A stretch of DNA of 64,000 bases from Amycolatopsis thermoflava N1165 (GCF_000473265.1 NZ_KI421511.1:1105731-1169730); one strand, 5' to 3'. Shown: positions 42,552 to 51,413, counted from the first letter of the stretch. Notes: generated by a model from the letters alone, not told the origin. Translations and numbers: made by a program.

Positions 42552-43690
42552 CCGCCGGATCGCACACCGAGGCCGCAACGTTCGCGGCCGCCCGCGCCCG
42601 CATGCAGGCACGGGTGGACCAGACGGTCGACGCCGGCCTGCCCGGGTTGCCGCACCACGCCGACGTCCGCACGGGGGAGTGGACGACCACCCCGGACGGG
42701 GACTGGACCGGCGGGCACTTCGTCGGCCAGCTCTGGCTGGCCGCCCGCCGGGGCGGCCGCCACCGGGAAGCCGCCCGCGCGTACTCGGCCCGTCTCGACG
42801 GGCGGGAGCACTCGCCGACCATCTTCCGCGGCTTCCTGTTCCACTACGGTGCCGCGCTCGGCGGTCACCTGCTCGGCGACGGGGCCGCGTGGGAACGCGC
42901 CGAGCGGGGAGCGCGGGGGCTGGCCGGCTCGTTCAATCCCGCCGCGGGAATCATGCCCCTGGGCACGGCAGCCGAGGAGGCGCACAGCGTCGGGGACGCC
43001 GAGACCAGCATCGACGCGGTCGGTGCCGTGTCGGCGTTGCTCTCCGCGGTCGCCGACCGCACCGGTGACCACCGGATGCGCGACGCTGCGGTCGCGCACG
43101 CCCGACGGCACATCGAGATCTGCGTGCGCGACGACGGTTCGGTGTGCCAGTCCGGCACGGTCGATCCGGTGACCGGGCAGCTCGTGCGGCGGTACAGCCA
43201 CAAGGGCCACTCGCCGTCGAGCACCTGGGCGCGCGCCCAGGCGTGGGCCATGCTCGCGTTCACGATGTCGGCGCACTGGTTGCCGGGGCACCCGGAATTC
43301 CTCGACACCGCGGTGACCGTCGCCGACTGGTGGGCGGCGCATGTGCCGGAGGACCTGGTCACCTTCTGGGACTTCGACGACCCGGCCGTCCCGCACACCT
43401 TCAAGGACACCTCGGCGACCGCCATCGCGGCGGCCGCGCTGCTCAAGCTCGCCGCGCTGCTGAGGGGCGGCCGGAAGTACCGGGACCTGGCGCGTCGCAC
43501 GGTCGACGCGCTGGTCACCGGGTACCTGCGTCCGGTACCCGGCCTGCCCGGGGAGATCGCCGTGCTGACCACCGGCTGTTACAACAAGCTCCTGGGACTG
43601 GCCACGGCGGACGAGCTGGTCTGGGGCGACTACTACTTCACCGAAGCCCTCGCCGTGCTCGACGGGGACCTCGACCCCCTGGCGGTCTGA
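42548..43690 (+). CDS. Glycoside hydrolase family 88-like protein (unsaturated glucuronyl hydrolase fold)
   Basis: Protein of 380 residues with an (alpha/alpha)6 barrel pattern. Family segments: DWTGGHFVGQLWLAAR (52-67), SIDAVGAVSALLSAVA with the catalytic-position D156, SHKGHSPSSTWARAQAWAMLAF, FWDFDDPAVPHTFKDTSATAIAAAAL and GCYNKLLGLATADELVWGDYYFTEAL. GH88 enzymes hydrate the double bond of unsaturated uronic acids. The other conserved aspartate, normally in an HDxGF motif, appears replaced (TIFRGF, 91-96). No signal peptide. Start overlaps the CoA-transferase stop (ATGA), so it belongs to this acyl-CoA operon; no polysaccharide genes are near. Its real substrate may not be a sugar. Confidence 0.82.
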   Translation: MTAGSHTEAATFAAARARMQARVDQTVDAGLPGLPHHADVRTGEWTTTPDGDWTGGHFVGQLWLAARRGGRHREAARAYSARLDGREHSPTIFRGFLFHYGAALGGHLLGDGAAWERAERGARGLAGSFNPAAGIMPLGTAAEEAHSVGDAETSIDAVGAVSALLSAVADRTGDHRMRDAAVAHARRHIEICVRDDGSVCQSGTVDPVTGQLVRRYSHKGHSPSSTWARAQAWAMLAFTMSAHWLPGHPEFLDTAVTVADWWAAHVPEDLVTFWDFDDPAVPHTFKDTSATAIAAAALLKLAALLRGGRKYRDLARRTVDALVTGYLRPVPGLPGEIAVLTTGCYNKLLGLATADELVWGDYYFTEALAVLDGDLDPLAV

Positions 43691-43693
43691 GCC

Positions 43694-43855
43694 ATGGCCG
43701 AGGTTCTGGTGGTGCTGATCGAGGGGATGGACGACGGCCGGGAGATCACGGTGCGGGTGGCCGGGAACACCCGCACCGGGGTGGTGACCTCGCCGCGGGC
43801 ATCGCGGGCCGGGTGCGCCGCGGGCTACCCGCTCCCCGGCGAACTGGACGAGTAA
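43694..43855 (+). pseudogene. Possible remnant of an electron-transfer flavoprotein alpha-subunit gene
   Basis: A 53-codon frame begins ATG 3 bp after the GH88-like stop. The first 17 residues (MAEVLVVLIEGMDDGRE) resemble the start of ETF alpha subunits, then similarity is lost (ITVRVAGNTRTGVV and on). It runs 31 bp into the 3' end of the opposing AraC gene. An ETF would suit the acyl-CoA dehydrogenase in this operon, so a deletion at the operon end is plausible. The alternative is a meaningless short frame. Confidence 0.3.
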
Positions 43856-44739
43856 GCGCGGTAATGCCCTGGTGCGACCCCGAATTCACGCTTGAACGCG
43901 TGCGAGAACGCGAACGGCGAGGCATACCCGACGCGCTGCGCGATGGACGCCAGCCCCAGGTCGGTTTCCCGCAGCAGCCGGGCCGCGAGCGTCATCCGCC
44001 AGTGCGTCAGGTAGGTCATCGGGGCCTGCCCGACCAGATCCGTGAACTTCCGGGTGAGCGTGGTGCGGGACAGGCCCGCCTCCGCGGCCAGGTCCTCGAT
44101 CCGCCACGGCCTGCCGGGGGTGCGGTGCATCGCTTCGAGGACCGTGGTGATGGCGGGATCGCGGAGCGCCCGCGGCCAGCCGAGGTGGCCGTGATCGTCG
44201 AACCAGGCGCGGATCAGGTAGACGAGCAGGAGATCGAGCAGGCCGGCCAGCGCGGCGTCCCGCCCCGGACGCCGGGTGGTCGTCTCGGCGGCCAGGAGGT
44301 CCAGCGCCCCGCGCAGGTGGCTGTGGTCGCCGACGCGCGCGGGCAGGTGCACGAGGTCCGGAAGCGCGGCCAGCAGCGGGTGGGTGTGCCGCCGGTCCAG
44401 CCGGTACTTGCCGCAGAGGAACTCGACGCTGCCCGACGGATCCGCCACGGCGTGTTCGAACGGCACGGCGCCGGCCCCGTCGCGCGAGCCGGACAGCACG
44501 TGCCCGTCACCGGCGGGCAGGAGCACGACGTCCCCGGGGCCGAGCTGAACCGGGTCGCGGCCCTGCATCAGCAGCCAGCCGGACCCGCGCACGAGTACGT
44601 GGAAACCCGCGCCCTCGTACGGCGCGAACCGGTACGACCACGGGAGACCCACCCGCATCCGGTTCGCCGCGGGCCGTCCGGTGCGCATCACCCCGATGAT
44701 GTCGCTGAGCAGATCCACACCGTCGACTCTATCGCTCAC
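43825..44739 (-). CDS. AraC-family regulator with cupin sensor domain
   Basis: Protein of 304 residues: an N-terminal cupin_6 domain (DLLSDIIGVMRTGRPA; SYRFAPYEGAGFHVLVRGSGWLLMQGRDPVQLGPGDVVLLPAGDGHVL) and two C-terminal helix-turn-helix motifs (PWRIEDLAAEAGLSRTTLTRKFTDLVGQAPMTYLTHWRMTLAARLL and LASIAQRVGYASPFAFSHAFKREFGVAPGHYR). GTG 44739 is the start that leaves the typical N-terminus. Divergent from the metallo-beta-lactamase gene with 75 bp between, which is the probable target; this cupin-AraC type often regulates a neighbouring oxidoreductase or hydrolase. Confidence 0.87.
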   Translation of the reverse strand: MSDRVDGVDLLSDIIGVMRTGRPAANRMRVGLPWSYRFAPYEGAGFHVLVRGSGWLLMQGRDPVQLGPGDVVLLPAGDGHVLSGSRDGAGAVPFEHAVADPSGSVEFLCGKYRLDRRHTHPLLAALPDLVHLPARVGDHSHLRGALDLLAAETTTRRPGRDAALAGLLDLLLVYLIRAWFDDHGHLGWPRALRDPAITTVLEAMHRTPGRPWRIEDLAAEAGLSRTTLTRKFTDLVGQAPMTYLTHWRMTLAARLLRETDLGLASIAQRVGYASPFAFSHAFKREFGVAPGHYRAYSSSSPGSG

Positions 44740-44779
44740 GCACTGGGCCGGACGCGTATGCAACTGCGCCGATCGATCA

Positions 44780-44808
44780 TTCACTGGCTCACCCGCGGTG
44801 CCTAGCCT
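44780..44808 (+). promoter_or_regulatory. Leaderless promoter of the metallo-beta-lactamase gene
   Basis: -35 TTCACT (44780-44785), 17-bp spacer, -10 TAGCCT (44803-44808), then 6 nt to ATG 44815, so the transcript should start at the ATG. No ribosome site is present before the gene. Confidence 0.6.
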
Positions 44809-44814
44809 GGGCTC

Positions 44815-45762
44815 ATGGCTGATTTCACCATCGGCGCGGTCGAAGTGACGAAAGTGCCCGAATGGACCGGCGAGATCGCACCGGCCCGCTTCATCATCCC
44901 CGACAGCGCCCCGGAGATCTGGCGGGACAACGAGTCCTGGCTGGCGCCCGATCACTGGAACCCGGACACCGGCGCCTACCGCGGCGCGGTGCAGACCTGG
45001 GTCCTGCGCAGCGAGGGAAAGACCGTGCTCGTGGACACCGGGGTGGGCAACGGCCGCGACCGGCCGCAGATCCCGCTGTTCGACCACCTCGACACCGATT
45101 TCCTCGACCGCCTCGCCGCCGCCGGCGTCCGGCCGGACGACGTGGACGTCGTCGTCAACACCCACATCCACTACGACCATGTCGGCTGGAACACCCTCGG
45201 CGGCGCCCGAGGCTGGGAGGCGACGTTCCCGAACGCGACCTACCTCATCCCGGCCGTCGACGCGCGCTACTTCGCGCCCGAGAACGCCGGACGCCGCCCG
45301 GCGCCCCGAGACGACTACGAACGCCTGCGGCGGAAGGGAAGTCTCCTCGTCTACGCCGACAGCATCGCGCCGGTGCTCGGCCGCGCCACGCTGTGGGAGG
45401 ACAGCTACCGGGTGGACGGCAACCTCACCCTGGAACCGGCGCCCGGGCACACCCCGGGATCCTCCGTGCTGCGCGTGCGTTCCGGCGGCGACAAGGCCGT
45501 CTTCGTCGGCGACATCCTGCACAGCCCCGTGCAGATTCTGGAGCCGACCTGCAACAGTTGCTTCTGCGAGGACCGCGAGCAGGCGGCCGCGACCCGCAGG
45601 CGCCTGCTCGAACAAGCCGCGGACGAGGTGGAGATCGTGATCCCCGCGCACTTCGCGGGCGCCGGAGCGGCCGAGGTGAAGCGCGACGGCAACCGGTTCC
45701 GCATCGACCGTTGGATCGGCGCCGACGAGGCGGACCGCCCACCAGCCGACGTGCGCCGGTGA
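44815..45762 (+). CDS. Metallo-beta-lactamase-fold hydrolase
   Basis: Protein of 315 residues with the zinc motif THIHYDHVGWN (about 118-128), later ligands in LEPAPGHTPGSSVLRV and FVGDILHSPVQ, and a final PAHF. This is the quorum-quenching lactonase/PNPase-like group of MBL proteins; several such actinobacterial enzymes hydrolyse lactones or other small esters. No signal peptide. Expressed from its own predicted leaderless promoter under the divergent AraC gene. Substrate unknown. Confidence 0.87.
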   Translation: MADFTIGAVEVTKVPEWTGEIAPARFIIPDSAPEIWRDNESWLAPDHWNPDTGAYRGAVQTWVLRSEGKTVLVDTGVGNGRDRPQIPLFDHLDTDFLDRLAAAGVRPDDVDVVVNTHIHYDHVGWNTLGGARGWEATFPNATYLIPAVDARYFAPENAGRRPAPRDDYERLRRKGSLLVYADSIAPVLGRATLWEDSYRVDGNLTLEPAPGHTPGSSVLRVRSGGDKAVFVGDILHSPVQILEPTCNSCFCEDREQAAATRRRLLEQAADEVEIVIPAHFAGAGAAEVKRDGNRFRIDRWIGADEADRPPADVRR

Positions 45763-45778
45763 CCACATCGGAGTGGCG

Positions 45779-46393
45779 TCACCGCAGCGGGGAGAACGGC
45801 ACGGGGATCGCGACGGTCGACGTGGCGTGGGCGATGTTCTCCGGGCCGTTCTCCGGTGGCCAGATCCCGCGTTCGTAGGACTCGCGGCGGATGGCCAGCC
45901 GCTCGTCGAGGCTGGGGAACGGCCAGATGTGGGTGATGCGGGGTGCGCCGTCGAGGGCGTACATCGCCGTGGTGAGCGGGTAGAGCTTCGACCGCTCGGG
46001 CAGGGCCGCCTCCCAGCCTGCCATCGTGGGGCCGAGGCCGCCGACCTTGAGCCGGTAGGTGCGGAACTCGTAGACGCCGCCGAACTGTCCGGTCCGCACG
46101 GGCGGCAGGAACGGGAACGGCGCATAGCTGCAGACGCGGAACGATTCCAGGTGCTCGCCGATGCCGAACGGGTCGGAGCTGGTGAGGATCCGCTGCCGTT
46201 CGGCGGCGAGGGCCCCGGCGTCGGCGAACTCCCGCAGCAGCAGCAACCGGCCGACGATGACGCCGTGCTCGGTCTCCCAGCAGCCCAGCAGCGTCCCGCC
46301 CGCGGCGCTGTCCGTGGTGTAGGACTCCAGCGCCGGCAGCGCCTCCGGCACCGCGCGGAGTTCGAGCGCCAGCTCGGTCAGCTCATACAGCAT
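45779..46393 (-). CDS. NIPSNAP-family protein
   Basis: Protein of 204 residues with two ferredoxin-like NIPSNAP units: MLYELTELALELRAVPEAL and TGQFGGVYEFRTYRLKVGGLGPTMAGWEAALPERSKLYPLTTAMYALDG. These dimeric alpha/beta-barrel proteins are frequent at the ends of aromatic and acyl-CoA operons; their function is mostly unknown (binding or monooxygenase-like). Last gene of the nine-gene leftward operon; the start lies inside the end of the flavoprotein gene (11-bp overlap). Confidence 0.85.
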   Translation of the reverse strand: MLYELTELALELRAVPEALPALESYTTDSAAGGTLLGCWETEHGVIVGRLLLLREFADAGALAAERQRILTSSDPFGIGEHLESFRVCSYAPFPFLPPVRTGQFGGVYEFRTYRLKVGGLGPTMAGWEAALPERSKLYPLTTAMYALDGAPRITHIWPFPSLDERLAIRRESYERGIWPPENGPENIAHATSTVAIPVPFSPLR

Positions 46394-47828
46394 CGTCGAT
46401 CCTCTCCGTCGCCGCGGTGTGCCCGGCCGCCCGGCCGAAGACCGCGGCGCGCATCAGGGCCGCCCCGCCCGGGTAGTCGCCGGAGAACAACCCCCCGGTG
46501 GCTTCACCGGCCGCGTACAGCCCGGGCACCGGTGCGCCGCCGGCGTCGAGCGCCCGCCCGTCCGGGTCGATGCCCACCCCGCCGAAGGTGAAGGTCAGGC
46601 CGGTGACGGCGTGGTAGGCGACGAACGGTGGTGTGTCCAGCGGCGTGGCCCACTGGGATTTGCGCGGGGCGAGACCAACGGTGCGCCCGTCGCGGCAGGC
46701 GCGGTTGAACTCCTCGACGGTGCGTGCCAGCCGGTCGGGGGGCACCGCGATGCGCTCGGCGAGGGCGGGCAGGGTGGGCGCGGTGACCGGCACGGCCGCC
46801 CCGGCGAACTCGTCGGCCACCCGCGCCGCGGTCCGCTGGTCGAAGATCTCGAACGCCTCGCTCCCGGGCTGCCGCCTGATCGCCGCACCCATCTTCGAGT
46901 AGTTCCGCACCCACGGTCCGGGCCCCTCGTCGACGAACCGTTCGCCGTCGGTGTTGACGAGCACGCCGAGCCAGAACCCGTGCAGCGGGAACGGTGGCGG
47001 CGCGGCGCTACTGCCGGGTGAGGGCTGGGACGGGTCGACCGCGGCCGAATGACAGCGCGACCAGTCACCCGCGGGCGTCGCACCCGCTTGGATCGCGGCG
47101 GTGATCCCGTCCCCGGTGGCCAGCCGGGTGCCGCGTAGCCGCGTGGTCGCCCAGTCCGGCCCCAGGTGGCGCAGGCGGAGCTCGGGGGAGGCCTGGAACC
47201 CGCCGGTGGCGACCACCACGGCACCGGGCACCACACCCGCGCCGGTCACCGCGCCCGTCACCCGGCCGTTCTCCCGGACGAGGCCGGCGAGCGGCGTGGA
47301 CCAGCGGATCTCGACGCCGATGTGCTCGGCGTGCCGCAGCAGCGGCTCGATCACGGCGAACCCGCGGGACATCCCCGCACCGGCGCAGGTCAGGACCTGC
47401 CCGGGTGGCACGTGCAGCACGCCGTCGCGCACCTGCGCGCCGAGCGTCCGGTTGAACACGAACCGCACGCCCCGGCCGGCCAGCCAGCGCACGGTGTCCA
47501 GGGACCGCTGCGCGAGCGCGCCGACCAGCGCCGGGTCCGCGCGGCCACCGCTCATCGCCATGAGTTCGGCGGTGTAGGCCTCGGCGGTGTAGGGCGGGGC
47601 CTCGATCCGGTCGTGTTCCAGCCCGGGCTCGACGTCCGTCGTGATGGATGTGAGGTCGTCCGGGCCGTCGTAGCGGAACAGGAACAGCCCTCCGGAGAAG
47701 GCGGCGTTCCCGCCGACGTCCTGGCGGCCGCCCTTCTCCAGCAGCACGACCCGCGCGCCGGCCTCGCGCGCGGCGATCGCGGCGGACAGCCCGGACAGGC
47801 CGGCTCCGGCGACAACGACATTCGTCAC
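46383..47828 (-). CDS. FAD-dependent fumarate reductase/tricarballylate dehydrogenase-like flavoprotein
   Basis: Protein of 481 residues of the FAD_binding_2 family: VVVAGAGLSGLSAAIAAREAGARVVLLEKGG at the N-terminus, GGNAAFSGGLFLF, a capping domain, and the C-terminal FAD contact PGLYAAGEATGGLFSGDYPGGAALMRAAVFGRAAG. Members include tricarballylate dehydrogenase TcuA, 3-ketosteroid dehydrogenase and fumarate reductases; they form or remove a C=C bond next to a carboxyl or keto group. GTG 47828 has GAGGAGG upstream. 13 bp after the HMGL-like stop. Confidence 0.85.
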   Translation of the reverse strand: MTNVVVAGAGLSGLSAAIAAREAGARVVLLEKGGRQDVGGNAAFSGGLFLFRYDGPDDLTSITTDVEPGLEHDRIEAPPYTAEAYTAELMAMSGGRADPALVGALAQRSLDTVRWLAGRGVRFVFNRTLGAQVRDGVLHVPPGQVLTCAGAGMSRGFAVIEPLLRHAEHIGVEIRWSTPLAGLVRENGRVTGAVTGAGVVPGAVVVATGGFQASPELRLRHLGPDWATTRLRGTRLATGDGITAAIQAGATPAGDWSRCHSAAVDPSQPSPGSSAAPPPFPLHGFWLGVLVNTDGERFVDEGPGPWVRNYSKMGAAIRRQPGSEAFEIFDQRTAARVADEFAGAAVPVTAPTLPALAERIAVPPDRLARTVEEFNRACRDGRTVGLAPRKSQWATPLDTPPFVAYHAVTGLTFTFGGVGIDPDGRALDAGGAPVPGLYAAGEATGGLFSGDYPGGAALMRAAVFGRAAGHTAATERIDDAV

Positions 47829-47841
47829 TGGTCCTCCTCGG

Positions 47842-48771
47842 TCACCAGGTGAAGGAGAGTGGTGCGGCGGACTCACCGGCACGCGGCACCGCGCCGGTGT
47901 GCCGGACGAAACCGCGGCCGCGCACGCCGATCTCGCCGACCAGCCAGTTGGCCGTGCCGATCAGCCGCGGCAGGTCGATCCCGGTGGTCACACCGGACAG
48001 TTCGAGCAGCTGGACCGCGTCCTCCGTGCACAGCCCGCCGCCGCGGCCGCCGGGGACCGCGGGATGCCCGCCGCTGCCTGCGAGCGCGGTGTCGATGCGG
48101 CGGACGCCGAGTTCGACCAGCGGGAGCAGGGCGGCCAGGCCCATCCCGCGGTCGTCGTGGATCTGCACCGTCAGGTTGTCGGCCGGCACATGCGCGAGCG
48201 CGGCGGAGACGACCTCGCGGATCTGCGGCGGCGCCGCGTAACCGGCGGAGTCGGCGAGGATCCACCGGTCCACCCCGATGTCGAGCAGCCGCCGGGCCAG
48301 CAGGCCGAGGTCGTCCGCGCCGCGCGCGGGCCCGGTCGGGCCGCCCCAGGCGAAGATGACGTAGGTGGCGAGCTCGATGTCGTGGCCGTCGGCGAAGGCG
48401 GCCATCCGCTCCAGCTCGGCCAGCGAGTCCGAAGTGGAGCGTCCGGTGTTGGCGCGGGCGAACTCCTCGTCGGCCGACAGCAGGAACGCCGCGCTGTCCG
48501 CGCCGGCCTCGATCGCGCGGGCCAGGCCGCGCGTGTTGCCCACGCAGCAGCCGAGTGTGAGCCCGCTCCGGCGTGCCTGCGCGAACACCTCGCCGGCGTC
48601 GGCGAGACCGGGGACGAGATCCGGCCGCACGAAGGAGGACAGCTCGAACGCGCGCACCCCGGCCTCGGTCAGCCGCCGCACCAGCTCGATCTTCACGTCC
48701 GTGGGCACGAGGTGGTCCTGGAAGGTCAGCCGCGGTGAGATCTCGCGGATGAGCACGCCGGGCTCAGGCAT
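47842..48771 (-). CDS. HMG-CoA lyase-like (DRE-TIM) protein with altered metal site
   Basis: Protein of 309 residues. The frame of HMG-CoA lyase is visible: VLIREISPRLTFQ at the N-terminus, GVRAFELSSFV, TSDSLAELERMAAFA, LADSAGYAAPPQI, VQIHDDRGMGLAAL, and the Gly-rich loop with Cys in RGGGLCTEDAVQLLE. However, the PRDG motif reads PRLT (metal-ligand Asp is L15), and the HxH motif reads QIH (Q203, H205). Lyase activity is therefore doubtful; carboxyltransferase-like or aldolase activity with a different metal arrangement is possible. The start (ATG 48771) overlaps the ligase end by 8 bp. Confidence 0.8.
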   Translation of the reverse strand: MPEPGVLIREISPRLTFQDHLVPTDVKIELVRRLTEAGVRAFELSSFVRPDLVPGLADAGEVFAQARRSGLTLGCCVGNTRGLARAIEAGADSAAFLLSADEEFARANTGRSTSDSLAELERMAAFADGHDIELATYVIFAWGGPTGPARGADDLGLLARRLLDIGVDRWILADSAGYAAPPQIREVVSAALAHVPADNLTVQIHDDRGMGLAALLPLVELGVRRIDTALAGSGGHPAVPGGRGGGLCTEDAVQLLELSGVTTGIDLPRLIGTANWLVGEIGVRGRGFVRHTGAVPRAGESAAPLSFTW

Positions 48772-50386
48772 GGCGGGTGGGGGTCAGCCCGGCGGCGTGG
48801 GCGTCCCAGGCGTCGCGGTGGCCGTGGTCGCGCAGGTCGGCCTTGCGCACCTTGCCGGTCGGGGTGACCGGCAGCCGGTCGACCACCCGGTAGTAGCGGG
48901 GCACCATGAAGTGCGGCATGGACCGGTCGCAGTGCGCGAACAACCCGGCCAGGTCCAGGCGTTGCCCCGGCTCCGGCTGCACCACCGCCAGCACCTCGTC
49001 CTCGCCCAGCTCGGAGGGGGTGCCGACCGCGGCCGCGGCGACCACGCCGGGGAAGGCGAGCAGCACCGACTCGACCTCGTGCGAGGAAATGTTCTCCCCG
49101 CGGCGGCGCAACGCGTCCTTCTTGCGGTCGATGAAGTAGAAGTAGCCCTCCTCGTCGCGGTAGCCGAGGTCGCCGGTGTGCCACCACAGGTCCCGCATCG
49201 TCGCGAGCGTCGCTTCCGGATCGCGGTGGTAGCCGGAGAACATCACGTGCGGCTCGCGCGGCCGGTACACGATCTCCCCGGCCTGGCCGGGCGCGGCGGG
49301 CCGGCCGGTCTCGTCGTGCACCTCCACGACGGACGACGCGGTCGGCAGCCCGATCGAGCCGACCTTGCGCTCCCGCAACGGGTTGTAGAGGACGTTCTTG
49401 ATTTCGGTCAGCCCGTAGCCCTCCACCACGTGCACCCCGAACCGCTCCTCGAACGGGTGCAGCACCTGCGGCGGCGCGGGCGCGGCGAAGACCTTGCGCG
49501 CCTCGTGGTCGCGGTCCCGCGGCGACGGTGGCTGCGCGAGCAGCATCGGCAGGATCGAGCCGAGCGCGTTGAACTGGGTGATCCGGTGCGCGCGCAGCTC
49601 CTCCCAGAACCGGCTCGCGCTGAACCGCCGCCCGATCACCACCGTCGCCCCGGCGTGCAGGCCGTGCATGGTGATGTTCACCTGCGCGGCGCCGTGGAAC
49701 AGCGGCAGGCAGGTGTAAAGGCGCTCGTCCGGCGTGGTGCCCATCTGCTCGGCGCACTCCCGCCCGGCCACCACCTGCATCCGGTGCGGCATCACGACAC
49801 CCTTGCTGCGCCCGGTGGTGCCGGAGGTCAGCATGATGGCCACCGGATCGGCCGGGCCGACGCGGGGGAGCGGGACGGCCGGATCACCACCGTCGAGCAG
49901 GTCGCTCCAGGTCAGCACCCGCACCCCGGGCGGCACGCGGCGCGGCGCGGCGGCGTCGACCAGGACGACGGTGTCCAGCGTGCCGGGCGGTTCCGGCAGG
50001 TCGGCGACCAGTTCGAGCAGAGCCGCCTCGGTGACCAGGATCCGCACGTCCGTGCCGCGCAGCGCGTGGTCCAGGAACTGTCCCTTGTAGGCGGTGTTGA
50101 CCGGGACCTCGACCAGTCCGGCGCGTGCCGCGCCCAGCCACGTGAGCACGTACTCGGCGCGGTTGGGCAGGAGAATGCCGACCGACTCGCCCGGCGCGGC
50201 GCCGAGCGCGACCAGACCGCGGGCCACCCTCGTCACCGTCTCGTCCAGCTCGGCGTAGGTCAGCTCGGTGTCCCCGCACACCAGCGCGGTCCGGCCGGGA
50301 TGGGCCCGGGCGCGCTCGGCGACGAGCGCGCCGACCGTGGTGTCGGCCAGTTCCGCCGAGCTGCCGCGCGCGAGTGTTCCGGTCAT
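48764..50386 (-). CDS. AMP-dependent acyl-CoA ligase
   Basis: ANL-family ligase of 540 residues: IMLTSGTTGRSKGVVMPHRM (about 183-202), VVEGYGLTEIKNVLYN, WWHTGDLGYRDEEGYFYFIDRKKDALRRRGENISSHEVE and the catalytic lysine in TPTGKVRKADL. The RRRGENIS hinge is typical of crotonobetaine/carnitine-CoA ligase (CaiC)-like and medium-chain enzymes. ATG 50386 has AAGGAG 6 nt upstream and overlaps the monooxygenase stop (ATGA). Should activate the carboxylic acid the operon degrades. Confidence 0.9.
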   Translation of the reverse strand: MTGTLARGSSAELADTTVGALVAERARAHPGRTALVCGDTELTYAELDETVTRVARGLVALGAAPGESVGILLPNRAEYVLTWLGAARAGLVEVPVNTAYKGQFLDHALRGTDVRILVTEAALLELVADLPEPPGTLDTVVLVDAAAPRRVPPGVRVLTWSDLLDGGDPAVPLPRVGPADPVAIMLTSGTTGRSKGVVMPHRMQVVAGRECAEQMGTTPDERLYTCLPLFHGAAQVNITMHGLHAGATVVIGRRFSASRFWEELRAHRITQFNALGSILPMLLAQPPSPRDRDHEARKVFAAPAPPQVLHPFEERFGVHVVEGYGLTEIKNVLYNPLRERKVGSIGLPTASSVVEVHDETGRPAAPGQAGEIVYRPREPHVMFSGYHRDPEATLATMRDLWWHTGDLGYRDEEGYFYFIDRKKDALRRRGENISSHEVESVLLAFPGVVAAAAVGTPSELGEDEVLAVVQPEPGQRLDLAGLFAHCDRSMPHFMVPRYYRVVDRLPVTPTGKVRKADLRDHGHRDAWDAHAAGLTPTRHA

Positions 50387-51405
50387 GCCAGCTCCTTCTT
50401 GGCCCGGGCCAGGAAGTCCTCCAGGGCCGGGTCCCAGCTCGCCTCGGCGCCCGTCGTCACGAGGAACGCGCCGATGCCGAGGTCGCGGTAGGTGCCCAAG
50501 GTGTTCAGGATGCGCTCCTCGGTGCCGACCAGCGCCTGCGAGTTGGCGAAACCACCCAGCAGTTTCGTCAGCCCGGTCCAGAAGCAGTCGTCGTGCAGTT
50601 CCTCCTCGGTCAGCGCGAGCGCCCGCTGGCGGCCCACCGAGGTGTCGGCCGAGGACGAGCGCAGGAACTTGCCGGACGCCTCGGCGATCTGTCGTTCCAC
50701 GGAGCGGGCCAGGGCCCAGGCGTCGTCGTCGGTGTCGCCGAGGAACAACCGCAGGCTCAGCGAGAACCGCATGTCGCGGTCGTGGCGCGCGGCCGCCTCC
50801 CGGACCCGGTCGATGCGTTCCTTGGTGCCCGCGAACGGTTCGCCCCACAGCATGTACAGGTCGGCGTGGCGGGCGCCGAACTCGACGGCGTCGTCGCTCT
50901 CGCCGCCCATGAAGATCGGGACCTGCCCCTGCACGGGTTTGGTCAGGATCTTCACCGCCTCGGCCGTGTAGTACTCGCCGTGGTGGTCGAACGGCTCGGC
51001 GGAGGTCCAGGTGCGGCGCACCACGTCGAGGTACTCGGTGGCGCGGCGGTAGCGCTCGCTCTTGGGCAGGGCGTCGGATTCGCGCCGGAGGTCCTTGTCC
51101 GACCCGCCGACGACGACGTTGATCGCGAGCCGGCCGCGGGCCAGCACGTCGAGCGTGGCGAAGTAGCGGGCGGCGGCCACCGGCGGCATGACCCCGGGCC
51201 GGTGCGCGACGATCGGCGCGAACTTCTCGCTGGCGGCGAGGGCGAACGGCGCGGTGGCGTGGTTGTGCGGCCAGGTCGAGGAGTAGCCGACGAGGACGCG
51301 GTCGACGACCGCGGAGCGGTCCAGCTCGCGGACCCGGGCGAGCATCCGGTCCGGGTCGGTTTCGCCGGTTTCGAGGGGCTGCAGCCCGGTGAAGAATTCC
51401 ACCAT
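50383..51405 (-). CDS. LLM-class flavin-dependent monooxygenase, SsuD-like
   Basis: Luciferase-like TIM-barrel protein of 340 residues: VEFFTGLQPLETGETDPDRML, the SsuD-like signature LVGYSSTWPHNHATAPFALAASEKFAPIVAHRPGVMPPVAAARYFATLDVLARGRLAINVVVGGSDKDLRRESD and IFMGGESDDAVEFGARHADLYMLWGEP. SsuD enzymes use FMNH2 from a separate reductase to cleave C-S bonds of sulfonates; related members attack sulfones or other C-H/C-C bonds. A flavin reductase is encoded at the head of the same operon. ATG 51405 has AGGAGG 5 nt upstream. Confidence 0.88.
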   Translation of the reverse strand: MVEFFTGLQPLETGETDPDRMLARVRELDRSAVVDRVLVGYSSTWPHNHATAPFALAASEKFAPIVAHRPGVMPPVAAARYFATLDVLARGRLAINVVVGGSDKDLRRESDALPKSERYRRATEYLDVVRRTWTSAEPFDHHGEYYTAEAVKILTKPVQGQVPIFMGGESDDAVEFGARHADLYMLWGEPFAGTKERIDRVREAAARHDRDMRFSLSLRLFLGDTDDDAWALARSVERQIAEASGKFLRSSSADTSVGRQRALALTEEELHDDCFWTGLTKLLGGFANSQALVGTEERILNTLGTYRDLGIGAFLVTTGAEASWDPALEDFLARAKKELA

Positions 51406-51413
51406 CGTTCCTC

